58,492 nt of DNA, from NCBI GenBank assembly GCA_903894295.1, contig CAITPI010000018.1, positions 1 through 58,492 on the forward strand, written 5' to 3'. The stretch comes from an uncultured Acidimicrobiaceae bacterium. GTDB lineage: Bacteria; Actinomycetota; Acidimicrobiia; Acidimicrobiales; RAAP-2. The position numbers and the translations under genes were made by a program. This document shows positions 26,343 through 34,605 of the stretch, one piece after another. Under the pieces are notes generated by a model that had not been told where the DNA came from, ran no database searches, and was given only the letters and a program-made list of their open reading frames with translations. Position 1 is the stretch's first letter. Each line of letters begins with the position of its first letter.

Positions 26343-27797
26343 TCAGCGATGTTCGATCATGGCGGCGGCCAATTCGTCCGGATCGCCCCACATCGACTGG
26401 ATGTCCTCGAGGGTCCGGCCCCGGGTTTCGGGAACCATCTTCTGGACGAAGACGAAGGTGACCACACAGAATCCGGCAAAGAGCCAGAAGGCGCCGGTCG
26501 AGGTGATCAGGCTGACCAGGGTCAGGAAGAACTGGCTGACCACCCAGGCGGCGAACCAGTTGGCCGCAGTGGCCACCGCCACGGCCTTGCCCCGGACGTG
26601 GGCCGGAAAGATCTCGTTGATGATCGTCCACACCACCGGGCCCAGCGAGAAGGCGAAGCAGGCGATGAAGACCACCAGCGCCACCAGGGTGACGATGCCC
26701 TCGCCGGTGGGTCCGTGGCTGGCCGAGGTGGAGGCATTGACGTGGTCGAGGCGGATGAACATGGCGCCCACCACGGCCAGCGACAGTCCCATTCCGGTGC
26801 AGCCGATCATCAACAGGGGTTTGCGGCCGAACCGGTCCACCCACGCCACCGCCACGAACGTGGCGACCACGTTGACCGCCCCGATGGCCCACAGGGTGGC
26901 CAGGCTCTGGCTGTCGGGACTGTTGAATCCGGCGGCCGCGAAGATCTGGTTGGCGTAGTAGATGATGGCGTTGATCCCGGTGAACTGCTGCAGGACCGCA
27001 AGGCAAACCCCGATCACCAGCGGCCTCCGCCACTCGGCCGTAAAGACCGTTCCCCAACCGGCTTCCTTGCTGGCGTCGTCGTCCACCGCAGCCTGGATTT
27101 CGTCCAGACTGGATGTCGCGTTCTCGGTCGGGTCGACCCGCTTGAGCGCCCGGGTGGCGTCGTCACGCCGGCCCGCCTTCACGTACCACCGTGGTGAGTC
27201 CGGCAGGGGAATCATGGCCAGGACGAGCAGGATGGCCGGCACGGCCGAGACCCCGAGCATGGCCCGCCAGCCGGACGAGTGGCTGAGGATGTAGTCCACG
27301 AGGTAGGCGATGAAGATTCCGATTGTGATGGCGAGCTGGTAGAGCGACACGAACCGGCCCCGGAGCCGGGCCGGTGCCATCTCGGCGGCATACAACGGGG
27401 CGGCGACCGAGGCCACGCCGACCCCGAAGCCAACGACCAGACGGCCGATCACCAGGATGACCGAGCCCGGAGCCAGCGCCTCGATCAAGGCACCCGCCGT
27501 GAAGAGGATCGAGGCCAGCACGATCGTGACCCGCCTCCCCAACCGGTCGGCCAGCACCCCGGCCACGAGTGCTCCGCCCATAGCTCCGAGCGTGACCCAC
27601 GAGGTGATGATCTCGAGCACAAACGTCGAGACGTGGAAGTCCCGCTTGATGCCGTCGAGTGCCCCGGAGATGACGCCCTGGTCGTAGCCGAAGAGCAACC
27701 CGGCCAGCATGATGACGGCCCCCACTCCGAGCAGGGTCCGGGTCATGGGGTGGCGCCGCAACGGAGGGGACGTGGGGACGCTGGCGGTCGTGGTCAT
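26343..27797 (-). CDS. MFS sugar porter (sugar:H+ symporter family)
   Basis: 484 residues, twelve helices. GYDQGVISGAL, ADRLGRR, RLVVGFGVGVASVAAPLYAAE, IPLPDSPRW, GINAIIYYANQIF and VPETRGRTLEDI are the sugar-porter signatures, most similar to hexose or inositol symporters. The QQFTGINAIIYY stretch supports a sugar or polyol substrate. ATG with AGGAGGAA. A wide 227-base divergent spacer with an inverted repeat precedes it, so control by a sugar-responsive regulator is plausible. Confidence 0.92.
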   Translation of the reverse strand: MTTTASVPTSPPLRRHPMTRTLLGVGAVIMLAGLLFGYDQGVISGALDGIKRDFHVSTFVLEIITSWVTLGAMGGALVAGVLADRLGRRVTIVLASILFTAGALIEALAPGSVILVIGRLVVGFGVGVASVAAPLYAAEMAPARLRGRFVSLYQLAITIGIFIAYLVDYILSHSSGWRAMLGVSAVPAILLVLAMIPLPDSPRWYVKAGRRDDATRALKRVDPTENATSSLDEIQAAVDDDASKEAGWGTVFTAEWRRPLVIGVCLAVLQQFTGINAIIYYANQIFAAAGFNSPDSQSLATLWAIGAVNVVATFVAVAWVDRFGRKPLLMIGCTGMGLSLAVVGAMFIRLDHVNASTSASHGPTGEGIVTLVALVVFIACFAFSLGPVVWTIINEIFPAHVRGKAVAVATAANWFAAWVVSQFFLTLVSLITSTGAFWLFAGFCVVTFVFVQKMVPETRGRTLEDIQSMWGDPDELAAAMIEHR

Positions 27798-27853
27798 GGT
27801 TCCTCCTGACCTTGCTCCCTGCGTCATGTGACTGGCGCGGGGACGGTTGTGGT

Positions 27854-27886
27854 CCACGCAGGCGCGTGGTGTTGTGACCTTATGAT
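27854..27886. promoter_or_regulatory. inverted repeat and -10 box in the divergent spacer
   Basis: Perfect 6-bp repeat CCACGC-N4-GCGTGG at 27854-27869, followed by TATGAT at 27881-27886 (rightward -10). The sugar porter starts at 27797 leftward. A candidate operator; the regulator is unknown. Confidence 0.4.
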
Positions 27887-28024
27887 TTCCGGCGACCCAA
27901 CTGGGCGATCTACGCTGCAGGGACGAGACAGTTGGTCCCGGTGAAGCACGTGGGTCCCTGAGCGGAACCGCCAGGCCCTTGTCGTCGGGCCACCGGGCCT
28001 CGGGTTGACCAGCGGGGGAGTTCC

Positions 28025-28315
28025 ATGATGAATGAAGAATCGTCACCCGAACCGCCGGCCGACGGCCTGTGGTTCGTCCGCAAGGAAGGTGGCCTGGGCT
28101 TTGCCCCGGTGGCATGGCCGGGACGGGCCGTCCTGTATTTGTACGCCTTGCTGGTGGTGGTGGCCGTCGTCACCTACGCCGCCACCTCGGCAATCGGCGT
28201 CATGGTGATGGTGGTGCTGTTCTACACCGCCGTGTTCCTCGGCGTTCTGGTCGTGAAGTCCGACCTGTTCTCGGGCCGGTTCCCCCCTCCCGACCGGTCC
28301 GGCGACCAGCCGTGA
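28025..28315 (+). CDS. small membrane protein, unknown
   Basis: 96 residues with two adjacent membrane helices (GRAVLYLYALLVVVAVVTYAA and AIGVMVMVVLFYTAVFLGVLV), an N-terminal WFVRKEGGLGFAPVAWPGR segment and a C-terminal Pro-rich tail. Not recognised beyond similarity in layout to small actinobacterial membrane proteins. GGGGGAG lies 6 bases before the ATG, which supports it as a real gene. Confidence 0.6.
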   Translation: MMNEESSPEPPADGLWFVRKEGGLGFAPVAWPGRAVLYLYALLVVVAVVTYAATSAIGVMVMVVLFYTAVFLGVLVVKSDLFSGRFPPPDRSGDQP

Positions 28316-28399
28316 ACCCGGGCGGCTCGACAGGCCCGTCGGCGGCGACGGTCAAATCCGGCCGCTCGTGGCATCCACCGCGCTGCCATGGACTGCGTC

Positions 28400-28405
28400 C
28401 ATAAT
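28400..28405 (+). promoter_or_regulatory. -10 element of the aquaporin gene
   Basis: CATAAT in an AT-richer stretch 70 bases before the aquaporin ATG. The -35 is not convincing. Confidence 0.35.
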
Positions 28406-28474
28406 TGCGTTGTCAATCCAGCCGGAGGTCTCTCGGGCTGACCGCCAACTGCACCACTCCCAGGGGAGGGAACA

Positions 28475-29230
28475 ATGTTCGACCCACGTAAACTGATTGC
28501 CGAGTTTCTGGGGACCGCCATCCTGGTGTTCGCCGCCGTGGGCACCGCCACGCTGTGCTTCGGATTCAAACTGTTCGGCACGAGCTACGCCGCCGGCATT
28601 GTGACCACGGCGCTCGCCTTCGGTCTGGTGCTCATGGCCCTCATCTACGCCATCGGTCCGATCTCGGGCTGCCATGTGAATCCGGCCGTGACCATCGGCT
28701 TCGTCGTCTCGGGCCGCATGAACGTCCTCGAAGGCATCGGCTACTGGATCGCCCAGATCCTCGGAGGCATCGCCGGTGCCTTCACGCTCTATGGCGTGTT
28801 CTCGAGTTCCCCCCTGTATTCGAAAGCCGTTCAGGGTCTTGGTGCCGACGGCTTCGGCAGTTCCTCGAGGATCCAGATCAGTGCCGGAGGCGCCTTCCTG
28901 GCCGAAGTCATCCTCACCTTCATCTTCGTCATGGTCATCCTCTTCGCCACGTCGAAGATCGCCCGGGAAGCCCTGGCCGGTCTCGCCATCGGTGTGGCCC
29001 TGGCCACGGTGCATCTCGTCGGCATTGCCATCACCGGGACCTCGGTCAACCCGGCCCGCAGCCTGGGCCCGGCCCTGGTGCTGGGCGGCACGGCCCTCTC
29101 CCAGGTGTGGGTCTTCCTGCTGGCCCCGCTGGTGGGTGGTGTGATCGCCGCCGTGTTCTATGCGTTGGTCACCAACGACAAGAACATCGATGTTCCCGCC
29201 GACGTGGTGACCGACAGCCCGGACGTCTGA
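28475..29230 (+). CDS. aqpZ: aquaporin (MIP family, AqpZ type)
   Basis: 251 residues, six helices and two half-helices. NPA motifs at residues 69-71 (HVNPAV) and 192-194 (VNPARS). The selectivity filter is readable as Phe49, His180, Thr189 and Arg195, the same set as E. coli AqpZ, so this should be a water channel rather than a glycerol facilitator. AGGGGAGGG precedes the ATG. A strong hairpin follows immediately after the stop, so the gene is monocistronic. Confidence 0.92.
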   Translation: MFDPRKLIAEFLGTAILVFAAVGTATLCFGFKLFGTSYAAGIVTTALAFGLVLMALIYAIGPISGCHVNPAVTIGFVVSGRMNVLEGIGYWIAQILGGIAGAFTLYGVFSSSPLYSKAVQGLGADGFGSSSRIQISAGGAFLAEVILTFIFVMVILFATSKIAREALAGLAIGVALATVHLVGIAITGTSVNPARSLGPALVLGGTALSQVWVFLLAPLVGGVIAAVFYALVTNDKNIDVPADVVTDSPDV

Positions 29231-29234
29231 GCTC

Positions 29235-29265
29235 CTCCGGATCGTCACCCGTTGACGATCCGGAG
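29235..29265 (+). terminator. strong hairpin terminator after the aquaporin gene
   Basis: Perfect 13-bp stem CTCCGGATCGTCA / TGACGATCCGGAG around a CCCGT loop, 4 bases after the stop codon. No T-run, the common actinobacterial form. Confidence 0.65.
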
Positions 29266-29354
29266 CACACCGGGGTTGGCCCCGGTACAAGGGGCTGGTA
29301 CCGGATCGGGCAGGCCCGCGGTCGGCGCCACCGGAGCGGGCGGTAGGTATCGGC

Positions 29355-29366
29355 CAGAATGACCGG
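29355..29366 (+). promoter_or_regulatory. leaderless promoter of the GT87 gene
   Basis: CAGAAT ends 6 bases before the GTG start, and no ribosome-binding site is present. TAGGTA at 29344-29349 is a second candidate. Confidence 0.4.
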
Positions 29367-30665
29367 GTGACCAACCGTTGGACCGTCTGGGTGTCGCAAC
29401 CCCGCTCCCCCCGGGTCGGAGCCGTCGTCGTGGCCGTCGTCGGGATTGTGGTGGCCTGCCTGCGGTTTCACGCCGCCGCCTACGGATCGACCATCGGTGA
29501 CTTCCTGATCTTCTTCCGGGCCGGTCGCACCATCGCCGATGGCGCCAGTCCCTATCTGGCCGTCGGCTACGTCTATCCACCCCTGTTGGCGTTGGTGTTG
29601 GCGCCCTTCGGGCACCTTCCGGTTGCCGTGGCCGGAGCGGCCTGGACCTTCCTGTCGTGCCTCGGACTGGTGGCTGCCCCGGCCCTGGTGGCCGCGTCGA
29701 GACCCCTCGCCCCCTGGGGACGGGTCCTTCTGTTCGCCGTTGGTGTGGCCACGGTGCTGGACTTCTGGCCGACCACCACCATGTTGTGGCTGGGCCAGGC
29801 CGATTGGCTGGTGCTGGTGGTATTGGCTGGTGCCCTGTGGGCCGACGGGCGCAGTTGGTCCCGCACCTCGGGGGTCCTGATCGGCGTGGCCGGACTGTTG
29901 AAGGCGTGGCCGGCCATGGTGATCGTCACGGTGGCGGCTCGGGGCAAGGCCGGACAGTGGCGGACGCTCAAGGCGTTTGCCCTGACCATTCTTCTGGCGC
30001 CGTTTCTGGCGGTGGTACTCGCCGGAGGCGGCGGAGTTCCCCAGATGTTCGACGCCATCTCCGGGGCCCGGGTCCAACACCTCGTGAGCGATTCGGTGTG
30101 GGGAGTCCCGGCGCTCAACTTTTCCCGGACCGGACTGGCCACACCGCTGGTGGTGTCACCTCTCCTTCAGGCCGTGACGACGGTGCTGCTCCTTCTCTGG
30201 GTGGGAGCCGTGCTCTGGTTCACGCTGCGATGGGCCAGCGAAGACTTCGGTATTGCCTTCTGGAACGTGGTGGTCTGCGTGGTGCTGGTGTTGCCGATCT
30301 CCCACCTCGCCTACGTCCTCTACGACCTGCCGGTGCTCTGGTGCTGGACCGCCCGGTGGTTGGAGAGAGTGCCCGACCTCCCGGGAATGCCGCTGGGCCG
30401 GGCCGGTGACGGATCGGGAGCAGGTGCTCTCCGTCGGTCGGACACGGTGGTCCTCGCCGGCATCGTCTCCTGGTGGATCGTGATGAACAAGGCGTGGCCG
30501 AACGACGGATCCCCGGCCTCGGCCGGGTCACTGGGCTACAGCGTGGTCTTTCTCGCCAATGCGCTGATGGTCACGGTCTCCACCATCGGTCTCCGCCGTC
30601 CGAAGCATCCCGGGGAAAGCCAGGTGGTCGAACGCCACGACGAACTGGCGAACCGGTTTGGGTAG
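29367..30665 (+). CDS. GT87 (DUF2029) family glycosyltransferase
   Basis: 432 residues, about ten membrane helices. The Asp in STIGDFLIFFRAGR between the first helices is the catalytic-type residue of polyprenyl-phosphate-sugar dependent GT-C enzymes, and NPYLAVGYVYPPLLALVLAP-like wording (ASPYLAVGYVYPP) is the DUF2029 signature. Mycobacterial relatives are alpha-mannosyltransferases of lipomannan synthesis, so a periplasmic mannan or glycolipid role is likely. The 3' end overlaps a convergent gene by about 140 bases. GTG start supported by the promoter position. Confidence 0.85.
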   Translation: MTNRWTVWVSQPRSPRVGAVVVAVVGIVVACLRFHAAAYGSTIGDFLIFFRAGRTIADGASPYLAVGYVYPPLLALVLAPFGHLPVAVAGAAWTFLSCLGLVAAPALVAASRPLAPWGRVLLFAVGVATVLDFWPTTTMLWLGQADWLVLVVLAGALWADGRSWSRTSGVLIGVAGLLKAWPAMVIVTVAARGKAGQWRTLKAFALTILLAPFLAVVLAGGGGVPQMFDAISGARVQHLVSDSVWGVPALNFSRTGLATPLVVSPLLQAVTTVLLLLWVGAVLWFTLRWASEDFGIAFWNVVVCVVLVLPISHLAYVLYDLPVLWCWTARWLERVPDLPGMPLGRAGDGSGAGALRRSDTVVLAGIVSWWIVMNKAWPNDGSPASAGSLGYSVVFLANALMVTVSTIGLRRPKHPGESQVVERHDELANRFG

Positions 30666-30929
30666 TTGGGCCATCAGCCGGCCCGCCGGGCGGCCGTCGC
30701 TCCGGTTGATGCCGAGCACCACGGTGCAGGGACCCACCGCCACCGAGCGGATCCTGGGGTCGGCGCCGAGGACCGCCCGGAGATAACACGCCACCGGGCA
30801 GTACTGGTTGCTCCGGGGCAGACCTGACACCCTTTGGGCGACCAAGGTGGAAGCCACGTCTTCGGGCCCCGGTCCCAAGGCGGTCAACAACTCACCCACT
30901 TGCCGTTTCAGTTGTCGGTACTCGCTCAT
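30528..30929 (-). CDS. conserved hypothetical protein
   Basis: 133 residues, soluble. The conserved-looking core is DVASTLVAQRVSGLPRSNQYCPVACYLRAVLGADPRIRSVAVGP, with two Cys (NQYCPVACYLRA) and a later FVVAFDHLAFPGML. Proteins with a CPVA/CPLARYLR segment occur in many actinobacteria without a known function. AGGAGGA lies 7 bases before the ATG, and TACGCT (minus strand, 30951-30956) is a -10 box, so the gene is genuine despite overlapping the GT87 3' end by 138 bases. The last ~25 residues (after PGML) may not be conserved. Confidence 0.65.
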   Translation of the reverse strand: MSEYRQLKRQVGELLTALGPGPEDVASTLVAQRVSGLPRSNQYCPVACYLRAVLGADPRIRSVAVGPCTVVLGINRSDGRPAGRLMAQLPKPVRQFVVAFDHLAFPGMLRTAETDGGDRDHQRIGEKDHAVAQ

Positions 30930-31376
30930 CGGGTTCCTCCTGCCGCCCACAGCGTATCGCCGGCCGCAGCACCTTGCGCCGGGGTCGGCCCCGGGGTGTT
31001 CCCCGATGAAGGCCGGTGGTCCCCTGGCCCTGATGCCGGAGGCATCACGTTGGCACCTCAACCATGACGCCCGGTGTCGACGTCGGGAGTTCCGGGACGT
31101 TCGGCCCTGTGCGAGGTGGGGTCATCGGCGTAGAAGGAAGTGCGACGAGAGTCCCGGACCACTCCGGGAACCAGGAAGGAGCGGACAAAGTGGTTGACGT
31201 CAGGTGGAATCCGAAGTCAACGAACCAGGGTGGTGAACCCGCAGTCCCGGACGGAACTTCGGGTTCGAAACCAGGGCCGTCGCAGCGTCTGGTGATGTGA
31301 TGGCGCCCGCACCTCGGGCGTCGGAGTTCACCAACGGTTGACCCGTTGATCGCCCAACCGGACGCGTCGGTTTTGG
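30930..31376. other. 447-base spacer without a supported gene
   Basis: No convincing coding frame. It holds the promoter of the leftward hypothetical gene near 30951-30956. Possible RNA stems lie at 31152-31169 (TCCCGGA-CCAC-TCCGGGA), 31193-31221 (GTTGAC / GTCAAC) and 31235-31266 (GAACCCG / CGGGTTC). A CAACGG/CCGTTG hairpin at 31332-31348 could end the aldehyde dehydrogenase operon. A 78-codon open frame at 31064-31300 has no family resemblance or ribosome site. Confidence 0.5.
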
Positions 31377-32750
31377 TTACAGGATCCGGCGGAAGATCTT
31401 GGCCTTGCGGTCGGTGTAGGGCGGGTAGGCGATTGACGGATCCATGGCGGTGCCACGGGTGAGGACGGGCTTCATGTGCTGAAAGAGGCGCACCCCGGAC
31501 TCCCCGTGGTATCCGCCCATGCCCGACTCTCCAATGCCGCCAAATGGCAGGTTGGGGTTGGTCAGGTGGAGCAGGGTGCCGTTCACCGTCACGCCGCCCG
31601 ACGTGGTGCGCTCAAGGACCTGTTCGACCACCTGCTTGTCTTCTGCGAAGACGTAGAGGGCAAGGGGATGGTCCCGCTCGGTGATGAAGTTGATTGCTTC
31701 GTCGATCGACGTGATGGTCAGGACGGGCAGGATCGGCCCGAAGATCTCCTCGGACATGACCGGAGAGTCGGTCGCCACGTCGGTGATGACGGTCGGGGAG
31801 ATGTAGCGCTCGGTGGCCTCCGAAACCCCTCCGATGACGGGTTGACCCGAGTTCATAAGGTGGACCAGGCGGTCGAAGTGCCGGTCGGTGATGATCCGGC
31901 CATAGTCCTTGCTGGCGTGGGGGTCGGCGCCGTAGAACTCGGTGATGGCGGCGGAAAGGTGACCGAGGAACTCGTCCTTCACCGACTCGTCCACGAGAAC
32001 GTAGTCCGGGGCGACGCAGGTCTGTCCGGCGTTCAGCCACTTGCCCCAGGCCACCCTTCGGGCCGTCACCTTGAGGTTGGCGGAGCGGTCGATGATCACC
32101 GGGCTCTTGCCACCCAACTCCAGGGTCACCGGAGTCAGGTGCTTCACGGCGGCGGCCATGACGATTCTCCCGACCGTGCCGTTGCCGGTGTAGAAAATGT
32201 GGTCGAAGCGTTGCTCGAGCAGCTCGGTCGTCTCCTCGACGCCACCTTCGACCAGGGCGATGGCCGAGGAGTCGAGGTAGCGGGGAACCAGGCGGCCGAG
32301 CGCCTGTGACGTGGCCGCCGAGACTTCGGACGGCTTCATCACCACCGCGTTGCCCGCCGCGATGGCCGAAGCGACCGGCACGAGCAACAGCTGGACCGGG
32401 TAGTTCCACGGGGCGATCACGAGCACCACACCGAGCGGTTCGGGCCGGAGCTGCGAACGGGCCGGCTGGGTGACGATGGGGGAGGAAACCCGCTGGGGCT
32501 GGTTCCACTTCTCGAGGTTCTTGATCATTCCCTTGATCTCGCCGGTCACAAAGGCGAGGTCGGTGATGAACCCTTCGACCGTCGGCTTGCCGAGGTCGGT
32601 CCGCAAGGCCGCCAGCAACTCGGCCTCGTTCTCGTCCAGCATCCTGATCATCTGCTCGAGCTGGCGACGACGCCACGCCAGCGGTCGGGTGGCCCCGCTC
32701 CGGTAGGTGGCCCGTAGGGAATCGGCAATGGGAGTGACGGTGGTGGTCAT
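31377..32750 (-). CDS. aldehyde dehydrogenase
   Basis: 457 residues, NAD(P)+-dependent oxidation of an aldehyde to the acid. APWNYPVQLLLVPVASAIAAGN, ELGGKSPVI (catalytic Glu211) and NAGQTCVAPDYV (Cys245) are all in place, and the PFGGIGESGMGGYHG block near the end is typical of the group that oxidises medium or long-chain and aromatic aldehydes. ATG with only a weak ribosome site. The start is 4 bases after the desaturase stop, so it is translated from the same mRNA. The preceding open frame through the desaturase is a shadow. Confidence 0.92.
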   Translation of the reverse strand: MTTTVTPIADSLRATYRSGATRPLAWRRRQLEQMIRMLDENEAELLAALRTDLGKPTVEGFITDLAFVTGEIKGMIKNLEKWNQPQRVSSPIVTQPARSQLRPEPLGVVLVIAPWNYPVQLLLVPVASAIAAGNAVVMKPSEVSAATSQALGRLVPRYLDSSAIALVEGGVEETTELLEQRFDHIFYTGNGTVGRIVMAAAVKHLTPVTLELGGKSPVIIDRSANLKVTARRVAWGKWLNAGQTCVAPDYVLVDESVKDEFLGHLSAAITEFYGADPHASKDYGRIITDRHFDRLVHLMNSGQPVIGGVSEATERYISPTVITDVATDSPVMSEEIFGPILPVLTITSIDEAINFITERDHPLALYVFAEDKQVVEQVLERTTSGGVTVNGTLLHLTNPNLPFGGIGESGMGGYHGESGVRLFQHMKPVLTRGTAMDPSIAYPPYTDRKAKIFRRIL

Positions 32751-32754
32751 ACCC

Positions 32755-33639
32755 CTAGTCAAGCAAATCGCCGGTGTCCCTGTCGCCCCGGTCGGCGGAA
32801 GGTGGCCGGGGGCTTCCCGGCAGTCCGGCCGCCCGCCAGGCACCCATGGTTTCCAGATCCCCCCTGGTGTCGGCGAAGACCTGTTGGTAGCGCCACCAGG
32901 GGACCGTGTTCCAGGCGTGGTGGATGGCGTGGTAGTTCTGGCCGAGAAGAAGCACGTTGGCCACCCGACCCGGATGGGACGCCGTGTCGAAGAAGCGTCC
33001 TTGTTGGTCATAGGGACGGTGCGGGACGTAGTCGAAGAAGTAGACGAGCACCATCGAGGCCAACACGTAGGGGAGCAGCCAGAGCACGACCACCGGCCCC
33101 AGATGGCCGGTGACGGCGGCCACGACCAGGCCGGCCAGTACCCCAAGATCGAGTGCCAGCTGGGCGAAGAGCTGGCGGCGGTTCTTGAACCAGCGCCTCC
33201 CATACCACTTGGCCCGGTACTCCCACAGAGGTGACAGCAGCATGGCGGGCCGGACCCAGAACGGCCCCGCGCCGGCGGCAAAGTCGGGATCGACCGCCGC
33301 ATCGTTGGTGTGGGAGTGGTGCTGGATGTGCACGGTCCGGAACATCGGATAGGTGGCCATGAGGGGCAGTCCGGCGATCCATCCCATGGCCGAGTTCACT
33401 CCGGTGGCGCGGTGGGCCACCCGGTGGGTGCTCTCGTGCAGCACGGTGAAACCCAGGTAGATGACGAGGGCGTCAAGGGCGACCGCCACCCACGCCGGCA
33501 CGACTCCGACGAGGTAGCCGGCCACGGTGAAGGCGCCGAGCAGGACGGCTCCGGAAAAGAGAAGCGCCGTCGGATTCCGCCACCACGACATGGACGGGGC
33601 ACCCCGCAGGGCCGGGTTGGGAACGGGAACCGGGCTCAT
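32755..33639 (-). CDS. fatty acid desaturase/hydroxylase family membrane protein
   Basis: 294 residues. Three histidine boxes of the di-iron membrane desaturase superfamily: HESTHR (68-73), HIQHHSHT (104 onward) and HAIHHAW near 240, with four hydrophobic stretches. The short HESTH first box and the overall length resemble the beta-carotene hydroxylase CrtR and alkane/fatty acid desaturase-like group. It inserts a double bond or hydroxyl into a lipid or terpenoid. Operon order is hydrolase, this gene, aldehyde dehydrogenase, with a 4-base overlap with the hydrolase gene. Confidence 0.85.
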   Translation of the reverse strand: MSPVPVPNPALRGAPSMSWWRNPTALLFSGAVLLGAFTVAGYLVGVVPAWVAVALDALVIYLGFTVLHESTHRVAHRATGVNSAMGWIAGLPLMATYPMFRTVHIQHHSHTNDAAVDPDFAAGAGPFWVRPAMLLSPLWEYRAKWYGRRWFKNRRQLFAQLALDLGVLAGLVVAAVTGHLGPVVVLWLLPYVLASMVLVYFFDYVPHRPYDQQGRFFDTASHPGRVANVLLLGQNYHAIHHAWNTVPWWRYQQVFADTRGDLETMGAWRAAGLPGSPRPPSADRGDRDTGDLLD

Positions 33640-34508
33640 CTGGCCGCATCCACCAGGGCGGCATGGCGTTCGAGAAGTTCCGGCCAGATCTCCCGGGGCA
33701 GGTCGTGTCCCATGCCGGGTACCACCCAGAGGATCGCACCCGTGATGGCGGCCGCGGTGGCTTCGCCCCCCGACAGGGTCACCAGTGGGTCGATGTCGCC
33801 GTGGACGACCAACGTGGGGACAGAGACGTCAGCGAGGGCACCCCGTCGATCGGGCGAGGCGCCGATGGCGGCCATCTGCCGGGCCGTTCCTTCCGGATGG
33901 AGTCCCCGGTTGAACGCAACGGCCGCCCGGGCCCGGATCCGTTCTTCGTCCAGGGGAAATCCGGTGGACCCGATGACCTTCGACATGGCCACCGCCGCGT
34001 CCTGGGCTTCTTCGACCGTGGTTGGTGGTGCCACCATCAGGGCGGTGGCGGCTTCGCGGGTGGGTTGGCCGACGCTCGTGATGTCCGGGGTCGACATGAT
34101 GGAGGTCAGGGTCCGCGTCATGCCCGGATGGTCGATGACGAACTGCTGGGCGATCATGCCCCCCATCGAGACACCGAGAATGTGGGCGCGGGCAACTCCG
34201 AGGGCATCCAGCAGGCCGGCCGCGTCGGCGGCCATGTCCGACAGGCGATAGGGAGCGCGGTCGGTGTCGCCGGACCGGATCGCCCCGAGATCGGGTGGGC
34301 CCGCCCCATCGAACCAGGTGGATGCCCCCTGGTCCCGGTTGTCGAAGACGATGACGTAGTGGCCCTGGGCGACGAAGCGGTCGAGCAGGTCCGGGTCCCA
34401 GTTGACCAGTTGGGAGCCCAGCCCGCTGATCATCAGCAACGGGTGGGCCGAGGGGTCGCCAAAGGTCTCGTAGGTGATGGTGATTCCGTTGCTGGCAACC
34501 GTGGGCAT
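33636..34508 (-). CDS. alpha/beta hydrolase
   Basis: 290 residues. MISGLGSQLVNWDP oxyanion loop, nucleophile Ser114 in GVSMGGM, acid Asp in VHGDIDPLV and His in VPGMGHDLPREIWPELL. The nucleophile GxSxGG wording is of the esterase/lipase type. It probably releases a substrate for the desaturase and aldehyde dehydrogenase that follow. First gene of the operon and divergent from the SPFH gene. The ribosome site is not clear. Confidence 0.88.
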   Translation of the reverse strand: MPTVASNGITITYETFGDPSAHPLLMISGLGSQLVNWDPDLLDRFVAQGHYVIVFDNRDQGASTWFDGAGPPDLGAIRSGDTDRAPYRLSDMAADAAGLLDALGVARAHILGVSMGGMIAQQFVIDHPGMTRTLTSIMSTPDITSVGQPTREAATALMVAPPTTVEEAQDAAVAMSKVIGSTGFPLDEERIRARAAVAFNRGLHPEGTARQMAAIGASPDRRGALADVSVPTLVVHGDIDPLVTLSGGEATAAAITGAILWVVPGMGHDLPREIWPELLERHAALVDAAR

Positions 34509-34557
34509 TGTTGGTCCCTGTCCTCACCGGGCTGGATGGATCAACTCTAGTGGGGGG

Positions 34558-34597
34558 TTGCCGCTTCGTCCCGGGTGCATAGAGTGGGGACAGGAGG
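34558..34597 (+). promoter_or_regulatory. promoter and ribosome-binding site of the SPFH gene
   Basis: -35 TTGCCG at 34558-34563, 16-base spacer, -10 TAGAGT at 34580-34585. The Shine-Dalgarno AGGAGG at 34592-34597 selects ATG 34606 (8 bases) over the closer ATG 34600. Confidence 0.5.
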
Positions 34598-34605
34598 TGA
34601 TGGGA

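Noticed and set aside
31252-31280. tRNA-like T-arm (TTCGGGTTCGAAACC)
   Set aside because: Only the T-arm wording is present; no acceptor stem, anticodon arm or D-arm can be folded around it.
31064-31300. 78-codon plus-strand frame
   Set aside because: No ribosome site, Gly/Ser/Pro-rich, no family resemblance, and it lies between two leftward genes.
32751-33302. N-terminal extension of the aldehyde dehydrogenase into the desaturase gene
   Set aside because: The extension is read out of frame through the His-box gene; the family start is the MTTTVTP ATG at 32750.
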